NCBI GenBank assembly: GCA_014190175.1
Contig: BJFZ01000025.1
Coordinates: forward strand, 1-18,667
Source of the DNA: Actinomycetes bacterium
GTDB taxonomy: Bacteria > Actinomycetota > Actinomycetes > Nanopelagicales > Nanopelagicaceae
Length of the DNA: 18,667 nucleotides
Direction: 5' to 3'
The first letter of the stretch is position 1; each line of letters starts with the position of its first letter. The position numbers were made by a program, and so were the translations under genes. The notes beneath the pieces are model-generated. The model made no database searches and had not been told where the DNA came from. It saw nothing but the letters and a program-made list of their open reading frames with translations. This document shows positions 9,047 to 18,667 of this stretch, piece by piece.

Positions 9047-9703
9047 TCAAACTATTGAGTCTCCACTTTCTTGGTCAAGGATTGGGTCAGGAAGTGTCCC
9101 GGAGTTATGCTCAATTAACCGCCAACTTCCATTACTTTTCCCACTCTCATCTAAAATTGACCATGAAGCATTTGCTAATCCGCCTAATGATGCCCACTCA
9201 CTTACTGGCAATCCCATCAATGTTCCGATCACACTTCGAGCAGCACCTCCATGGGTAACAATCACCAAACTTTGCCCTGATTCAATCTCACTTAATCCGC
9301 GATAAATCGCTGAAATTGCCCGTGCGGCAACTTCACTTCGCCGTTCTCCACTTCCGCCCGCTGGAATATCTGCTCCACTAAGCCAGGCGGTGAATTCGGC
9401 ATCAGTATCTTTACGAATTTCAAGACCAGTTTTACCTTCCCAATCTGCTCCATATGTTTCGCGTAAATCAGGATCGATCGTTACTGGCAATCCACATCTT
9501 TTTGCAATGGCTACCGCAGTTTGGCGAGCACGTAATAAATCACTGGTCACTAATCGATTTGGGCGCAAAGAGGCCAGCACTAAAGCAGATTTTTCAACTT
9601 GGGCTTGCCCTGCATCATTTAATGGAATATCGGTATGACCTTGAAATCTATTTTCTACATTCCAATCGGTTTGTCCATGTCTGACAATAATTATTTTTCG
9701 CAT
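9047..9703 (-). CDS. Histidine phosphatase (phosphoglycerate-mutase-like; GpgP-like)
   Basis: Cytosolic phosphatase of the histidine phosphatase superfamily, 218 residues. The RHG motif is VRHGQTDWN, with the phospho-accepting H9. The second arginine lies in SDLLRARQTA (R58), the acid is E82 in LRETYGADWEG, and the second histidine is H151 in THGG. All catalytic residues are present. In Mycobacterium tuberculosis the equivalent position beside rsfS and nadD is held by the glucosyl-3-phosphoglycerate phosphatase gpgP (Rv2419c). That role is the best guess here from synteny, but an alpha-ribazole phosphatase or a generic phosphatase cannot be excluded. It starts 5 nt after the rsfS stop and is the last gene of the nadD-rsfS cluster. 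Confidence 0.88.
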   Translation of the reverse strand: MRKIIIVRHGQTDWNVENRFQGHTDIPLNDAGQAQVEKSALVLASLRPNRLVTSDLLRARQTAVAIAKRCGLPVTIDPDLRETYGADWEGKTGLEIRKDTDAEFTAWLSGADIPAGGSGERRSEVAARAISAIYRGLSEIESGQSLVIVTHGGAARSVIGTLMGLPVSEWASLGGLANASWSILDESGKSNGSWRLIEHNSGTLPDPILDQESGDSIV

Positions 9704-9708
9704 CTTAA

Positions 9709-10086
9709 TTATTCATCTCTCAGTTCAACCTGCGGAAGAGAGATAATTGGGCAATCCCCCCACAGTCGATCAAGTGCGTAATAAGTTCGCATCTCTTTGC
9801 TTTGAATGTGCACAATTAAATCACCGTAATCCAAGAGCAACCATTGTGAAGAGTCTCCGCCACCTTCACGGTGAATAACTTTTTCCCCTACAAAAGAAAG
9901 TTGACGTTCAATTTCATCAGATATCGCTTTGAGTTGTCGATCATTTGCGCCAGATACAAGCAAGAAAACATCTGAGAGGATCAACTGATTAGATAAATCC
10001 AGCGCTACTATTTCACTTCCAGACTTTTCGTCAGCAGCACGAGCGGCAACAGCTGCAGCTTTGATTGTCTGAGCACTAAGCGCCAT
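9709..10086 (-). CDS. rsfS: Ribosomal silencing factor RsfS (Iojap/RsfA)
   Basis: Binds ribosomal protein uL14 on the 50S subunit and blocks subunit joining when nutrients are limiting. The 125 residues have the complete family core: DVFLLVSGANDRQLKAISDE at about 39-58, then SSQWLLLDYGDLIVHI and the terminal YYALDRLWGDCP. The ATG is inside the end of nadD (11-bp overlap), and AAAGGG lies 4 nt upstream as a ribosome site. The order nadD-rsfS-phosphatase is the standard actinobacterial arrangement. Confidence 0.96.
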   Translation of the reverse strand: MALSAQTIKAAAVAARAADEKSGSEIVALDLSNQLILSDVFLLVSGANDRQLKAISDEIERQLSFVGEKVIHREGGGDSSQWLLLDYGDLIVHIQSKEMRTYYALDRLWGDCPIISLPQVELRDE

Positions 10087-10654
10087 AAATCCCTTTCACT
10101 AAATTTAAAATTTTCGAATCTACTAATTCAGAAACATCTACATTTTTCGCAACTTTTTCGCGAATTAATGTAGATGAGATATCTAACATAGCCCCTTCGA
10201 CGATTTTTACATCAATTCCCACAGGAATATCAGTCAAATTAATTTTTTCACCACTTCTTAACAGTTGTAAGACTTCAATCTTCTTGATTAATTCATCTAC
10301 TCGATGCCAAGTCATAATATTTTTCAAAGCATCAGTTCCAAGTACAAGTGAAAATTCAAATGCTGGAAAATTTTTCTCAAGCTCTAATACTGTTTCAATT
10401 GAATAAGTTGGTCCACTTCGATTAATTTCGATATCTAACACTTCAATTTTGGGATTACCAGAAGTTGATAGGCGACACATCTCTAAACGCTGCATTGAAG
10501 TTGCAACTAATTGACCCTCTTTTTGCCATGGATTTCCAGCCGGAATCATAAAAATTTTAGAGACTAAACCTTGATTTAAAATAACTTCAGCAGCATGTAG
10601 ATGACCGCGGTGAATTGGATCAAAAGTTCCGCCGAAAATTGCAATTTTTGGAAT
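10076..10654 (-). CDS. nadD: Nicotinate-mononucleotide adenylyltransferase, apparent ATT start
   Basis: Adenylates nicotinate mononucleotide to deamido-NAD in NAD synthesis. From the ATT at 10652-10654 the product is 192 residues, a normal NadD length. The nucleotide-binding motif GGTFDPIHRGH is at residues 8-18; further marks are PAGNPWQK, SGPTYSIET and C-terminal ISSTLIREK. The first ATG in frame (10549) would delete residues 1-35 and with them the nucleotide-binding site. I checked every codon from the upstream in-frame TGA (10757-10759) to that ATG: none is ATG, GTG, TTG or CTG. The ATT shares its A with the TAA of the small membrane-protein gene (TAATT), and AAGGA lies 6 nt upstream. An AUU start is therefore the simplest reading; a G-to-T error at 10652 giving TAATG in truth is the alternative. 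The 3' end overlaps rsfS by 11 bp. Confidence 0.9.
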   Translation of the reverse strand: MPKIAIFGGTFDPIHRGHLHAAEVILNQGLVSKIFMIPAGNPWQKEGQLVATSMQRLEMCRLSTSGNPKIEVLDIEINRSGPTYSIETVLELEKNFPAFEFSLVLGTDALKNIMTWHRVDELIKKIEVLQLLRSGEKINLTDIPVGIDVKIVEGAMLDISSTLIREKVAKNVDVSELVDSKILNLVKGIYGA

Positions 10655-10773
10655 TAGTGATCCTTGTCTATCCGCATCGCTAAATAAAGCAGTAGCGAAA
10701 GAATTCCAAAACCGATTAATCCAAATGCAAGGGGTGGGGCAGGTAATTCGCGACCCTCAGAAAATAAAATCAT
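10654..10773 (-). CDS. Small single-pass membrane protein upstream of nadD
   Basis: A 39-residue ORF (41 if the ATG at 10777-10779 is used) between ligA and nadD. It has a short polar, proline-rich N-terminus (FSEGRELPAPP), one hydrophobic segment of about 20 residues (AFGLIGFGILSLLLYLAM) and a charged tail (RIDKDH). AGGA lies 7 nt before the second ATG and only 1 nt before the first, which favours the second. The stop TAA is shared with the nadD ATT start. From memory, similar tiny proteins with an FGLI-F/A-FG helix sit just before nadD in other actinobacteria; I cannot confirm that here. Function unknown. Confidence 0.75.
   Translation of the reverse strand: MILFSEGRELPAPPLAFGLIGFGILSLLLYLAMRIDKDH
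10661..10665 (-). promoter_or_regulatory. Ribosome-binding site deciding the nadD start
   Basis: AAGGA on the minus strand, with six bases (TCACTA) before the ATT codon at 10654. It lies inside the last codons of the small membrane-protein gene. The good spacing is the main evidence that ATT is used as the nadD start. Confidence 0.6.
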
Positions 10774-10782
10774 GTTCATATC

Positions 10783-13926
<3,144 letters not shown>

Positions 13927-13930
<4 letters not shown>

Positions 13931-15099
13931 ACCAAACCTGCTGCTCTAGCGCGTTCAACAACTGGTGCAATTACTGAAATTACTAAATCAATATCTGCCT
14001 CTGTTGTTGATGGGCCAATTGAGAAACGAAGTGAAGATTTAGCCCGCTTATCATTCATTCCCATTGCAAGTAATACATGGCTTGGTCTAGGAACGCCGGC
14101 ACTACATGCTGAACCTGTTGAACATTGCACTCCTTGGGCATCTAGCAAGAGAAGCAGCGCATCTCCTTCGGCACCTTCAAAAGTGAAATGTGCAATTCCC
14201 GGTAAATGATCTTTTGCGCTGTTCACAGAGGTATTTTCAACTTTAGCTAGCACTCCTGAAATTAATCGCTCCCGTAACTTACTTACCCTGGCAGCTCTCG
14301 AGTTAAGTTCGGCAATTGCAATGGTTGCAGCCGCAGCAAACCCAGCGATTGCTGGAGTATCAAGAGTTCCACTTCGCAAATCTCGTTCTTGTCCTCCACC
14401 ATGTAAGACCGGAGTTAGATCTAATCCTTTTTTTAATACTAAAGCACCTATGCCAAGTGGTCCGCCGATTTTATGTGCGCTCAAACTCATAGCAGTAACA
14501 TTTAATTCTCTAAAACTTAATGGAATTTTTCCAAAACTTTGAACTGCATCTGTGTGAATCGGGAGATCTAATTCCCCAGCGATTGCAGCAATCTGGCCAA
14601 CATGTTGAACCGAACCAACTTCATTATTTGAATGCATGATTGATATCAAAGATATTGAATCTGCCGCTGCTCTAATTTTCTTTTCAGCATCTTCAATTAA
14701 AAGTTGACCATTTTTATCCACATCAAGTTCAAGCCATTTTGCATTTTCATGATCTACTAGCCATTCGAGTGGATCAAGAATTGCATGGTGTTCGATTGGA
14801 GAGGTAGCGATTACATTCCTACCTTCTGCAAGCCGATGCCAATAAAAACCTTTTAACGCTAAATTATTCGCCTCTGTTCCAGATGCGGTAAAAATCACCT
14901 CACTTGGCGACGCTCCAACTGCATCTGCGATAGCTTCTCGTGATTCCTCAACAACTTTTCGCGCACTGCGCCCTGCCGCATGCAAACTTGAAGCATTTCC
15001 AACTATGCCCAACTGTTGACTCATAGCTAGCACGGCTTCAGGAATCATCGCCGTGGTGGCTGCATTATCTAAATATGCAGTCGCGCTGTTAATGGCCAT
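13927..15099 (-). CDS. Cysteine desulfurase (IscS/NifS family)
   Basis: PLP enzyme that takes sulfur from L-cysteine and passes it on as a persulfide. Of its 390 residues, YLDNAATT is at 9-16, the PLP Schiff-base lysine is K210 in SAHKIGG, and the catalytic cysteine is C332 in the mobile loop CSTGSACSAG. H104 in SPIEHHA and D184/Q187 in TDAVQ complete the PLP pocket. The short loop fits the group I (IscS-like) class. It is overlapped by mnmA downstream, so tRNA thiolation is one clear client; no iscU or suf genes are nearby. TAGAAT 6 nt before the ATG, overlapping the spacer after etfA, suggests a leaderless promoter. Confidence 0.96.
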
Positions 15100-15105
15100 T
15101 TGGCA

Positions 15106-15111
15106 ATTCTA
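15106..15111 (-). promoter_or_regulatory. Probable -10 box of the cysteine desulfurase-mnmA operon
   Basis: TAGAAT on the minus strand (5 of 6 matches to TATAAT) ends exactly 6 nt before the ATG at 15099. It lies in the 17-bp gap after the etfA stop, so the gene could be read from this promoter as well as from etfB. Confidence 0.45.
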
Positions 15112-15116
15112 GAGCG

Positions 15117-16061
15117 TTAACCCTTTCGGGCAGCGATTGCGCTGGTGGCTTGCGGAAGTACCGCAAAAAGATCGCCAACTACGCCAAAATCAGTTACTTC
15201 AAATATCGGCGCCTCTGGATCCTTATTAATTGCCACAATCACTTTGCTGGTCTGCATTCCAGCACGATGTTGGATCGCACCTGAAATCCCACAGGCAATG
15301 TAGAGAGAAGGCGAGACCGTTTTGCCAGTTTGGCCAACTTGATGTGAATGTGGATACCAGCCGGCATCAGTTGCGGCACGGGATGCACCAACGGCTGCGC
15401 CAAGCAGATCAGCCAAAGCTTCAACTGGAGCAAAATCGCCATTTGTACCGCGTCCGCCAGAAACCACAATGGCTGCTTCAGTTAACTCTGGTCGGCCGCC
15501 TTTTTTTGCTGGCTCGCGATTGCTAATCAAAACTTTTGTTGGAGTCAGTTTCGGTGAAACCACTTCGACCTCGCATGTTGAAGGTTTGCTCTCTGGTTCA
15601 ACTGAGTTTGGTCGAACTGTAATTATTGCAATTCCCTTACTTACTTTGGAGTGCACAACTGCAGATCCGCCAAAAATAGATTGCGTGGCAATTGAATCAG
15701 CGCTTACATCTACTGCATCAGTAATAATTCCAGAGTTAGTACGTACAGCAACTCTTGCGGCAATTTCTTTTCCGCGCGCAGTTGAAGGAATCAACAAAGT
15801 AGTAGCGCCTTTTTCCAAAAGTAAGTCAGCTAATCCCTGAGCAACAAGGGCACTTGGATGATTGTTAATAGTGCTATCTTCAATCGCAATAATTTTATTT
15901 GCGCCAAAAGAATTTATTGCTGCAACTGCTTTTGCACCATCGCCGGGAATTCCAACTAAAACCGCAGTTACTTCACCAGATCGTTTAGCGATAGTTAATA
16001 ACTCCCCCGCAGTTTTTGTAATCACTCCGTCTATATGATCAATAAATACAAAGGTGCTCAT
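15117..16061 (-). CDS. etfA: Electron transfer flavoprotein alpha subunit
   Basis: FAD-binding large subunit of the soluble ETF heterodimer, which takes electrons from acyl-CoA and related dehydrogenases to the quinone pool. The 314 residues comprise an N-terminal nucleotide-fold domain and the C-terminal FAD domain with SGGRG at 201-205, the family block VGQTGKTVSPSLYIA (242-256) continuing to GISGAIQHRAGM, and DFGVVGD at 291-297. Its ATG overlaps the etfB stop by 4 bp. No ETF-quinone oxidoreductase is in this window. Confidence 0.97.
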   Translation of the reverse strand: MSTFVFIDHIDGVITKTAGELLTIAKRSGEVTAVLVGIPGDGAKAVAAINSFGANKIIAIEDSTINNHPSALVAQGLADLLLEKGATTLLIPSTARGKEIAARVAVRTNSGIITDAVDVSADSIATQSIFGGSAVVHSKVSKGIAIITVRPNSVEPESKPSTCEVEVVSPKLTPTKVLISNREPAKKGGRPELTEAAIVVSGGRGTNGDFAPVEALADLLGAAVGASRAATDAGWYPHSHQVGQTGKTVSPSLYIACGISGAIQHRAGMQTSKVIVAINKDPEAPIFEVTDFGVVGDLFAVLPQATSAIAARKG

Positions 16062-16852
16062 GCCAACCTCTTTTCAGCCAAAAATTCACTAAGGGCATTT
16101 CCGCCCGCACCCTCATCTACTACTTTCACACCAGCACTTCTAGCAGCCTGCTCATTAAAATCATTTACCAAACTCCATGCACCAGCACCACCTACTTCAG
16201 CAGCACTTACTCCAAGGTCGGCAAGTAATAAAACTTCAATACTTTTTTTCTTTGCAGCCATGATCCCTTTAAATGATGGATAACGTGGTTCATTTATTTT
16301 TTCAATGACGCTAACAATTACTGGCATTGGAGCGCTCATTGAATCAACACCTTCATCAGTAACTCTTTTAATACTTACTTGATCTGCACTCACATTAACT
16401 TCCCCAGCGAATGAAAGCTGTGGTAACTCAAGACGCTCTGAAAGCATCGAAGGAATAACACTCATACGTGCATCAGTTGATTCAGTGCCACATAAAATTA
16501 GATCTGGATTAACTCTTTGAATCACTTTAGCCAAAATCAATGATGTAGCAAGTGCGTCAGATCCGGCGAGCGCACCGTCGCTAACAAGCACCGCATCGTC
16601 AGCACCCATCGAAAGTCCTTTGCGGAGTGCTTCAGTTGCCCGCTCTGGTCCCATACTAATTAGCGTTACGGAATGTCCAGCTTCTGCTCCACCATTTGCT
16701 TCAACAATTTGCAAAGCAGATTCAATTGCGTACTCATCTAAATCATTTAGCACTGCATCAACACCTTCGCGATCTATCAACTTAGTGCTGGCGTTTAATT
16801 TTTTCTCAGCCCATGAATCTGGGACTTGTTTTACACAGACAACAATCTTCAC
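16058..16852 (-). CDS. etfB: Electron transfer flavoprotein beta subunit
   Basis: Small ETF subunit, which binds AMP and carries the recognition loop for partner dehydrogenases. The 264 residues show CVKQVPDS at 6-13, CGTESTDA at 121-128, and the family signature around NEPRYPSFKGIMAAKKK at 187-203. The start is GTG, behind a strong ribosome site AGGAG (forward 16859-16863) with a 6-nt gap, the clearest Shine-Dalgarno sequence in the window. It diverges from fabD and probably shares control with it through the palindrome at 16900-16915. Confidence 0.97.
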   Translation of the reverse strand: MKIVVCVKQVPDSWAEKKLNASTKLIDREGVDAVLNDLDEYAIESALQIVEANGGAEAGHSVTLISMGPERATEALRKGLSMGADDAVLVSDGALAGSDALATSLILAKVIQRVNPDLILCGTESTDARMSVIPSMLSERLELPQLSFAGEVNVSADQVSIKRVTDEGVDSMSAPMPVIVSVIEKINEPRYPSFKGIMAAKKKSIEVLLLADLGVSAAEVGGAGAWSLVNDFNEQAARSAGVKVVDEGAGGNALSEFLAEKRLA

Positions 16853-16892
16853 GAATTGCTCCTAAACCGGTGGTGATTACGAGGCGAATACC

Positions 16893-16898
16893 ATCCTA
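16893..16898 (-). promoter_or_regulatory. Probable -10 box of etfBA
   Basis: TAGGAT on the minus strand fits TANNNT. Transcription starting about 7 nt later would leave a leader of about 34 nt that includes the AGGAG site. The upstream edge of the box is one base from the 16-bp palindrome at 16900-16915, which would fill the space between -35 and -10. Confidence 0.45.
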
Positions 16899-16899
16899 T

Positions 16900-16915
16900 G
16901 TTACCGGTCGGTAAC
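16900..16915. promoter_or_regulatory. Perfect inverted repeat, probable repressor operator
   Basis: GTTACCGGTCGGTAAC consists of two perfect 7-bp arms, GTTACCG and CGGTAAC, around a central GT. The ACCGGTCGGT core resembles operators of TetR-family regulators such as those controlling acyl-CoA catabolism. It sits between etfB and fabD, immediately upstream of the etfB -10 box, where binding would block RNA polymerase. No regulator gene is adjacent in the window. Confidence 0.55.
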
Positions 16916-16928
16916 TAAATCCGCGCGG

Positions 16929-16963
16929 GTACTCGCGTGTACTAGCCTGTACTTAGGAGTAAC
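16929..16963 (+). repeat. Helically phased GTACT direct repeats upstream of fabD
   Basis: GTACT occurs at 16929, 16939 and 16949, exactly 10 bp apart, and GTAAC continues the same phase at 16959. Each unit therefore faces the same side of the helix. They lie just upstream of and over the presumed -35 region of fabD, so they may be a cooperative activator or repressor site. GTAC is itself palindromic, so orientation is ambiguous. Confidence 0.5.
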
Positions 16964-16976
16964 CCGAAGGTGGCCG

Positions 16977-16982
16977 TAAAGT
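16977..16982 (+). promoter_or_regulatory. Probable -10 box of fabD-fabH (leaderless)
   Basis: TAAAGT (4 of 6 matches to TATAAT; fits TANNNT) ends 6 nt before the fabD GTG at 16989. TTAGGA at 16953-16958 is a possible -35 with an 18-bp spacer. No Shine-Dalgarno sequence is placed properly for this GTG, which fits transcription starting at the start codon. Confidence 0.45.
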
Positions 16983-16988
16983 GCAGGG

Positions 16989-18170
16989 GTGCTCGCCATC
17001 ATCGCTCCCGGACAAGGCGCCCTAAGCCCAGGATTCTTAAACCCGTGGCTGGAATCGGCCCGAGTCAAAGATCTATTGACCTGGTGGTCAGCTGTTGCCA
17101 ATTTAGATCTGGTTCACCTAGGCACCAACGCGGATGCTGAAGAGATCCGAGATACTGCTAATGCTCAACCGTTGATCGTGGCCGCTGGATTGATTGGCGC
17201 GCTTTCACTCTTCCCACATCCATCAGATGCATTTGGCAAAGTCGGAGTTGTGGCTGGCCACTCTGTTGGCGAATTCACCGCTGCTGCTGGGGCTAGGGCA
17301 ATAACTGCTGAATCTGCAATTACATTGGTAAGTGAACGCGGATTAGCGATGGCAGCTGCAAGTGCCACAACTCCCACTGGAATGTCAGCGATATTAGGTG
17401 GAGACCGATCTCAAGTTTTGGCTGCGATTGCTAACTTTAATTTAACTGCCGCAAATGAAAATGGTGGTGGGCAGATTGTCGCTGCTGGTGAGTTAGCAGC
17501 ACTTGCTGCGCTCGCCGAAAATCCACCTGAAGGTGCGCGGGTGCGACCGCTCTCAGTTGCTGGCGCCTTTCATACCTCTTATATGCAACCGGCAGTGGCT
17601 CGGATGAAATCTCTTTCAACTTCAGTAACTGTTCACGATCCGCGCACCAGAGTAATTTCAAATAGAGATGGCGCAGTTGTTCATAGTGGCCGGAGTTTGC
17701 TTGATCGGATGATCGATCAGATTGCTAATCCAGTTCGCTGGGATTTATGTATGGAAACTCTTAACGAGTTAGGCGTAACCGCTGTAATAGAGATGCCACC
17801 GGCTGGAACTTTGGTTGGCTTGATTAAACGAGCCCTGCCTAATGTTGAAACACTTGCATTAAAAACTCCAGATGATATTCCAGCCGCACTTGATTTAATT
17901 GGCCGGCATGGTTCTGCCAGCGCCATTGATAATCAACCAACATGGCGAATGATCGTTGCTCCGTTTGCCGGCTACTTCACATCCGCGGGAATCGAAGTAG
18001 GTACACAACTAGCAGCGGGGGCGGTAATCGGAACTGTCTCAAATAAACGTGAAAGTGCTGAACTTAAAAGCACGCATGCCGGAACTCTGATTGAAATTAT
18101 TGTTGAGGAAGGCGATCCAGTTGCCCCCGGCCAACCGATTGCGCGATTGCATCCGGAAGGTCAAAATTAA
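16989..18170 (+). CDS. fabD: Malonyl-CoA:ACP transacylase with C-terminal biotinyl/lipoyl-like domain
   Basis: Loads malonate onto acyl carrier protein for fatty-acid synthesis. Residues 1 to about 305 are a complete transacylase: APGQG at 6-10, the catalytic serine S92 in GHSVGE, R117 in SERGLAM, H195 in GAFHTSYM, and NPVRWD at 247-252. Where most family members have GQGxQ, this one has GQGAL, so the oxyanion-loop Gln is Leu. The protein is 393 residues, about 80 longer than usual. Residues about 318-390 read like a barrel-sandwich hybrid: MIVAPFAGYF, two glycine turns, and THAGTLIEIIVEEGDPVAPG. At the usual EAMKM site stands SNKRE, with R354 in place of the modified Lys. GTG at 16989 is the only start before the in-frame TAA at 16977. 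The stop overlaps the fabH ATG (TAATG). Confidence 0.93.
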   Translation: MLAIIAPGQGALSPGFLNPWLESARVKDLLTWWSAVANLDLVHLGTNADAEEIRDTANAQPLIVAAGLIGALSLFPHPSDAFGKVGVVAGHSVGEFTAAAGARAITAESAITLVSERGLAMAAASATTPTGMSAILGGDRSQVLAAIANFNLTAANENGGGQIVAAGELAALAALAENPPEGARVRPLSVAGAFHTSYMQPAVARMKSLSTSVTVHDPRTRVISNRDGAVVHSGRSLLDRMIDQIANPVRWDLCMETLNELGVTAVIEMPPAGTLVGLIKRALPNVETLALKTPDDIPAALDLIGRHGSASAIDNQPTWRMIVAPFAGYFTSAGIEVGTQLAAGAVIGTVSNKRESAELKSTHAGTLIEIIVEEGDPVAPGQPIARLHPEGQN

Positions 18171-18667
18171 TGCCCAAAATATCTGCACCATTAGCAACTC
18201 GTCACTCACAAATTTTGGGTGTTGGAGATTACCGACCATCTCGTGTTATCCCTAACTCAGAAATTGTAGATTTAATTGATTCAAGTGATGAATGGATTCG
18301 CGAAAGATCTGGAATTGAATCACGACGCTATGCATCTGCCGATGAAAGTGTTGTTGATATGTCTGTTGCGGCTGGCCAAAAAGCTTTGGCTGCTGCCGGA
18401 ATTACCGCCGATCAATTAAGTGCGGTAATTGTGGCAACAGTTACTTATCCATTTCAGACGCCAAGTGCTGCTACCGATGTAACTTTACGTTTAGGAAATC
18501 CAAATGCTGCTGCTTTTGATATTTCAGCAGCCTGCTCCGGATTTTGTTATGGCGTTGGAATGGCGAGCGACATGGTGCGTACCCATAGCGCTGAATATGT
18601 TTTACTAATTGGTGTTGAAAAACTTTCTGATTTCACCGATCCAACTGATCGCGGAACTGCATTTATT
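18170..18667 (+). CDS. fabH: Beta-ketoacyl-ACP synthase III (3' end off the window)
   Basis: Condenses an acyl-CoA primer with malonyl-ACP to start fatty-acid chains. The first 166 residues are visible: LGVGDYRPSRVIPN, DEWIRERSGIESRRYA (the CoA-binding Trp/Arg region), VATVTYPFQTPSAA, and the active-site cysteine C122 in SAACSGFCYG. The sequence ends at DRGTAFI, before the His and Asn of the catalytic triad, so these cannot be checked. The ATG shares one base with the fabD stop (TAATG), so the two are translationally coupled. An acyl carrier protein and a FabF gene would be expected next, beyond the window. Confidence 0.95.
   Translation, partial: MPKISAPLATRHSQILGVGDYRPSRVIPNSEIVDLIDSSDEWIRERSGIESRRYASADESVVDMSVAAGQKALAAAGITADQLSAVIVATVTYPFQTPSAATDVTLRLGNPNAAAFDISAACSGFCYGVGMASDMVRTHSAEYVLLIGVEKLSDFTDPTDRGTAFI

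Noticed and set aside
10076..10549. nadD starting at the ATG at 10549
   Set aside because: This start removes the GGTFDPIHRGH nucleotide-binding motif, which is encoded in frame directly upstream. The gene must start earlier.
15230..15840. Plus- and minus-strand ORFs of 76-123 codons within etfA
   Set aside because: These are alternative-frame shadows; etfA is complete with its FAD-binding block in the annotated frame.
16955..16972. AGGAG at 16955-16959 with GTG at 16970 as the fabD start
   Set aside because: That GTG is out of frame with fabD, and the frame ends within about 50 codons without domain content. The GTG at 16989 is the only in-frame start after the stop at 16977.
18036..18075. 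Biotinylation or lipoylation site in the FabD tail
   Set aside because: There is no MKM or DK(A/S) motif. Aligned with BCCP, the acceptor position is Arg354, and nearby K353 and K360 are not at the hairpin tip position. Modification is not supported.

Overview
This window looks like chromosomal core DNA of a small-genome, low-GC actinobacterium. My estimate is about 40-43 % GC, judged by eye. A freshwater Nanopelagicales (acI, Planktophila-like) organism is the best guess. This is inference from actinobacterial gene order at several points: rsfS beside a histidine phosphatase and nadD; etfBA, cysteine desulfurase, mnmA and ligA in series; fabD followed by fabH. Very tight packing, frequent 4-bp start/stop overlaps and apparently leaderless promoters support it. 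I see no mobile element, prophage, CRISPR array or foreign block.

Almost everything is on the minus strand, so transcription runs from about 16.85 kb down to 1. In that order the genes are etfB-etfA (electron-transfer flavoprotein), a cysteine desulfurase and mnmA (sulfur relay to tRNA 2-thiouridine), ligA (NAD-dependent DNA ligase), and a 39-41 residue membrane protein gene that had not been called because of its size. Next come nadD (NAD synthesis), rsfS (ribosome silencing), a GpgP-like histidine phosphatase, a D-aminoacylase-type amidohydrolase, tRNA-Ala(GGC) and a short-chain dehydrogenase. The strand ends with leuS, degV, and the DNA-uptake pair comEA-comEC, where comEC is cut by the left edge. 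On the plus strand, diverging from etfB, are fabD and fabH, which begin type II fatty-acid synthesis; fabH is cut by the right edge.

The points that stand out are these. (1) nadD has no ATG, GTG or TTG start anywhere between the upstream in-frame stop and its GGTFDP nucleotide-binding motif. It appears to start at ATT inside a TAATT overlap with the small membrane-protein gene, behind an AAGGA ribosome site. (2) FabD carries about 75 extra C-terminal residues that look like a biotinyl/lipoyl-type barrel-sandwich domain, with Arg where the modified Lys should be. (3) The etfB/fabD divergent region holds a perfect 16-bp TetR-style palindrome next to the etfB -10 box, plus GTACT repeats spaced exactly 10 bp apart before fabD. 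(4) Several genes have a TANNNT box 6-7 nt before the start codon, the layout of leaderless transcripts.

No stretch over about 300 bases lacks a gene. The largest gap is the etfB-fabD intergenic region of about 136 bp, which is described in several entries.
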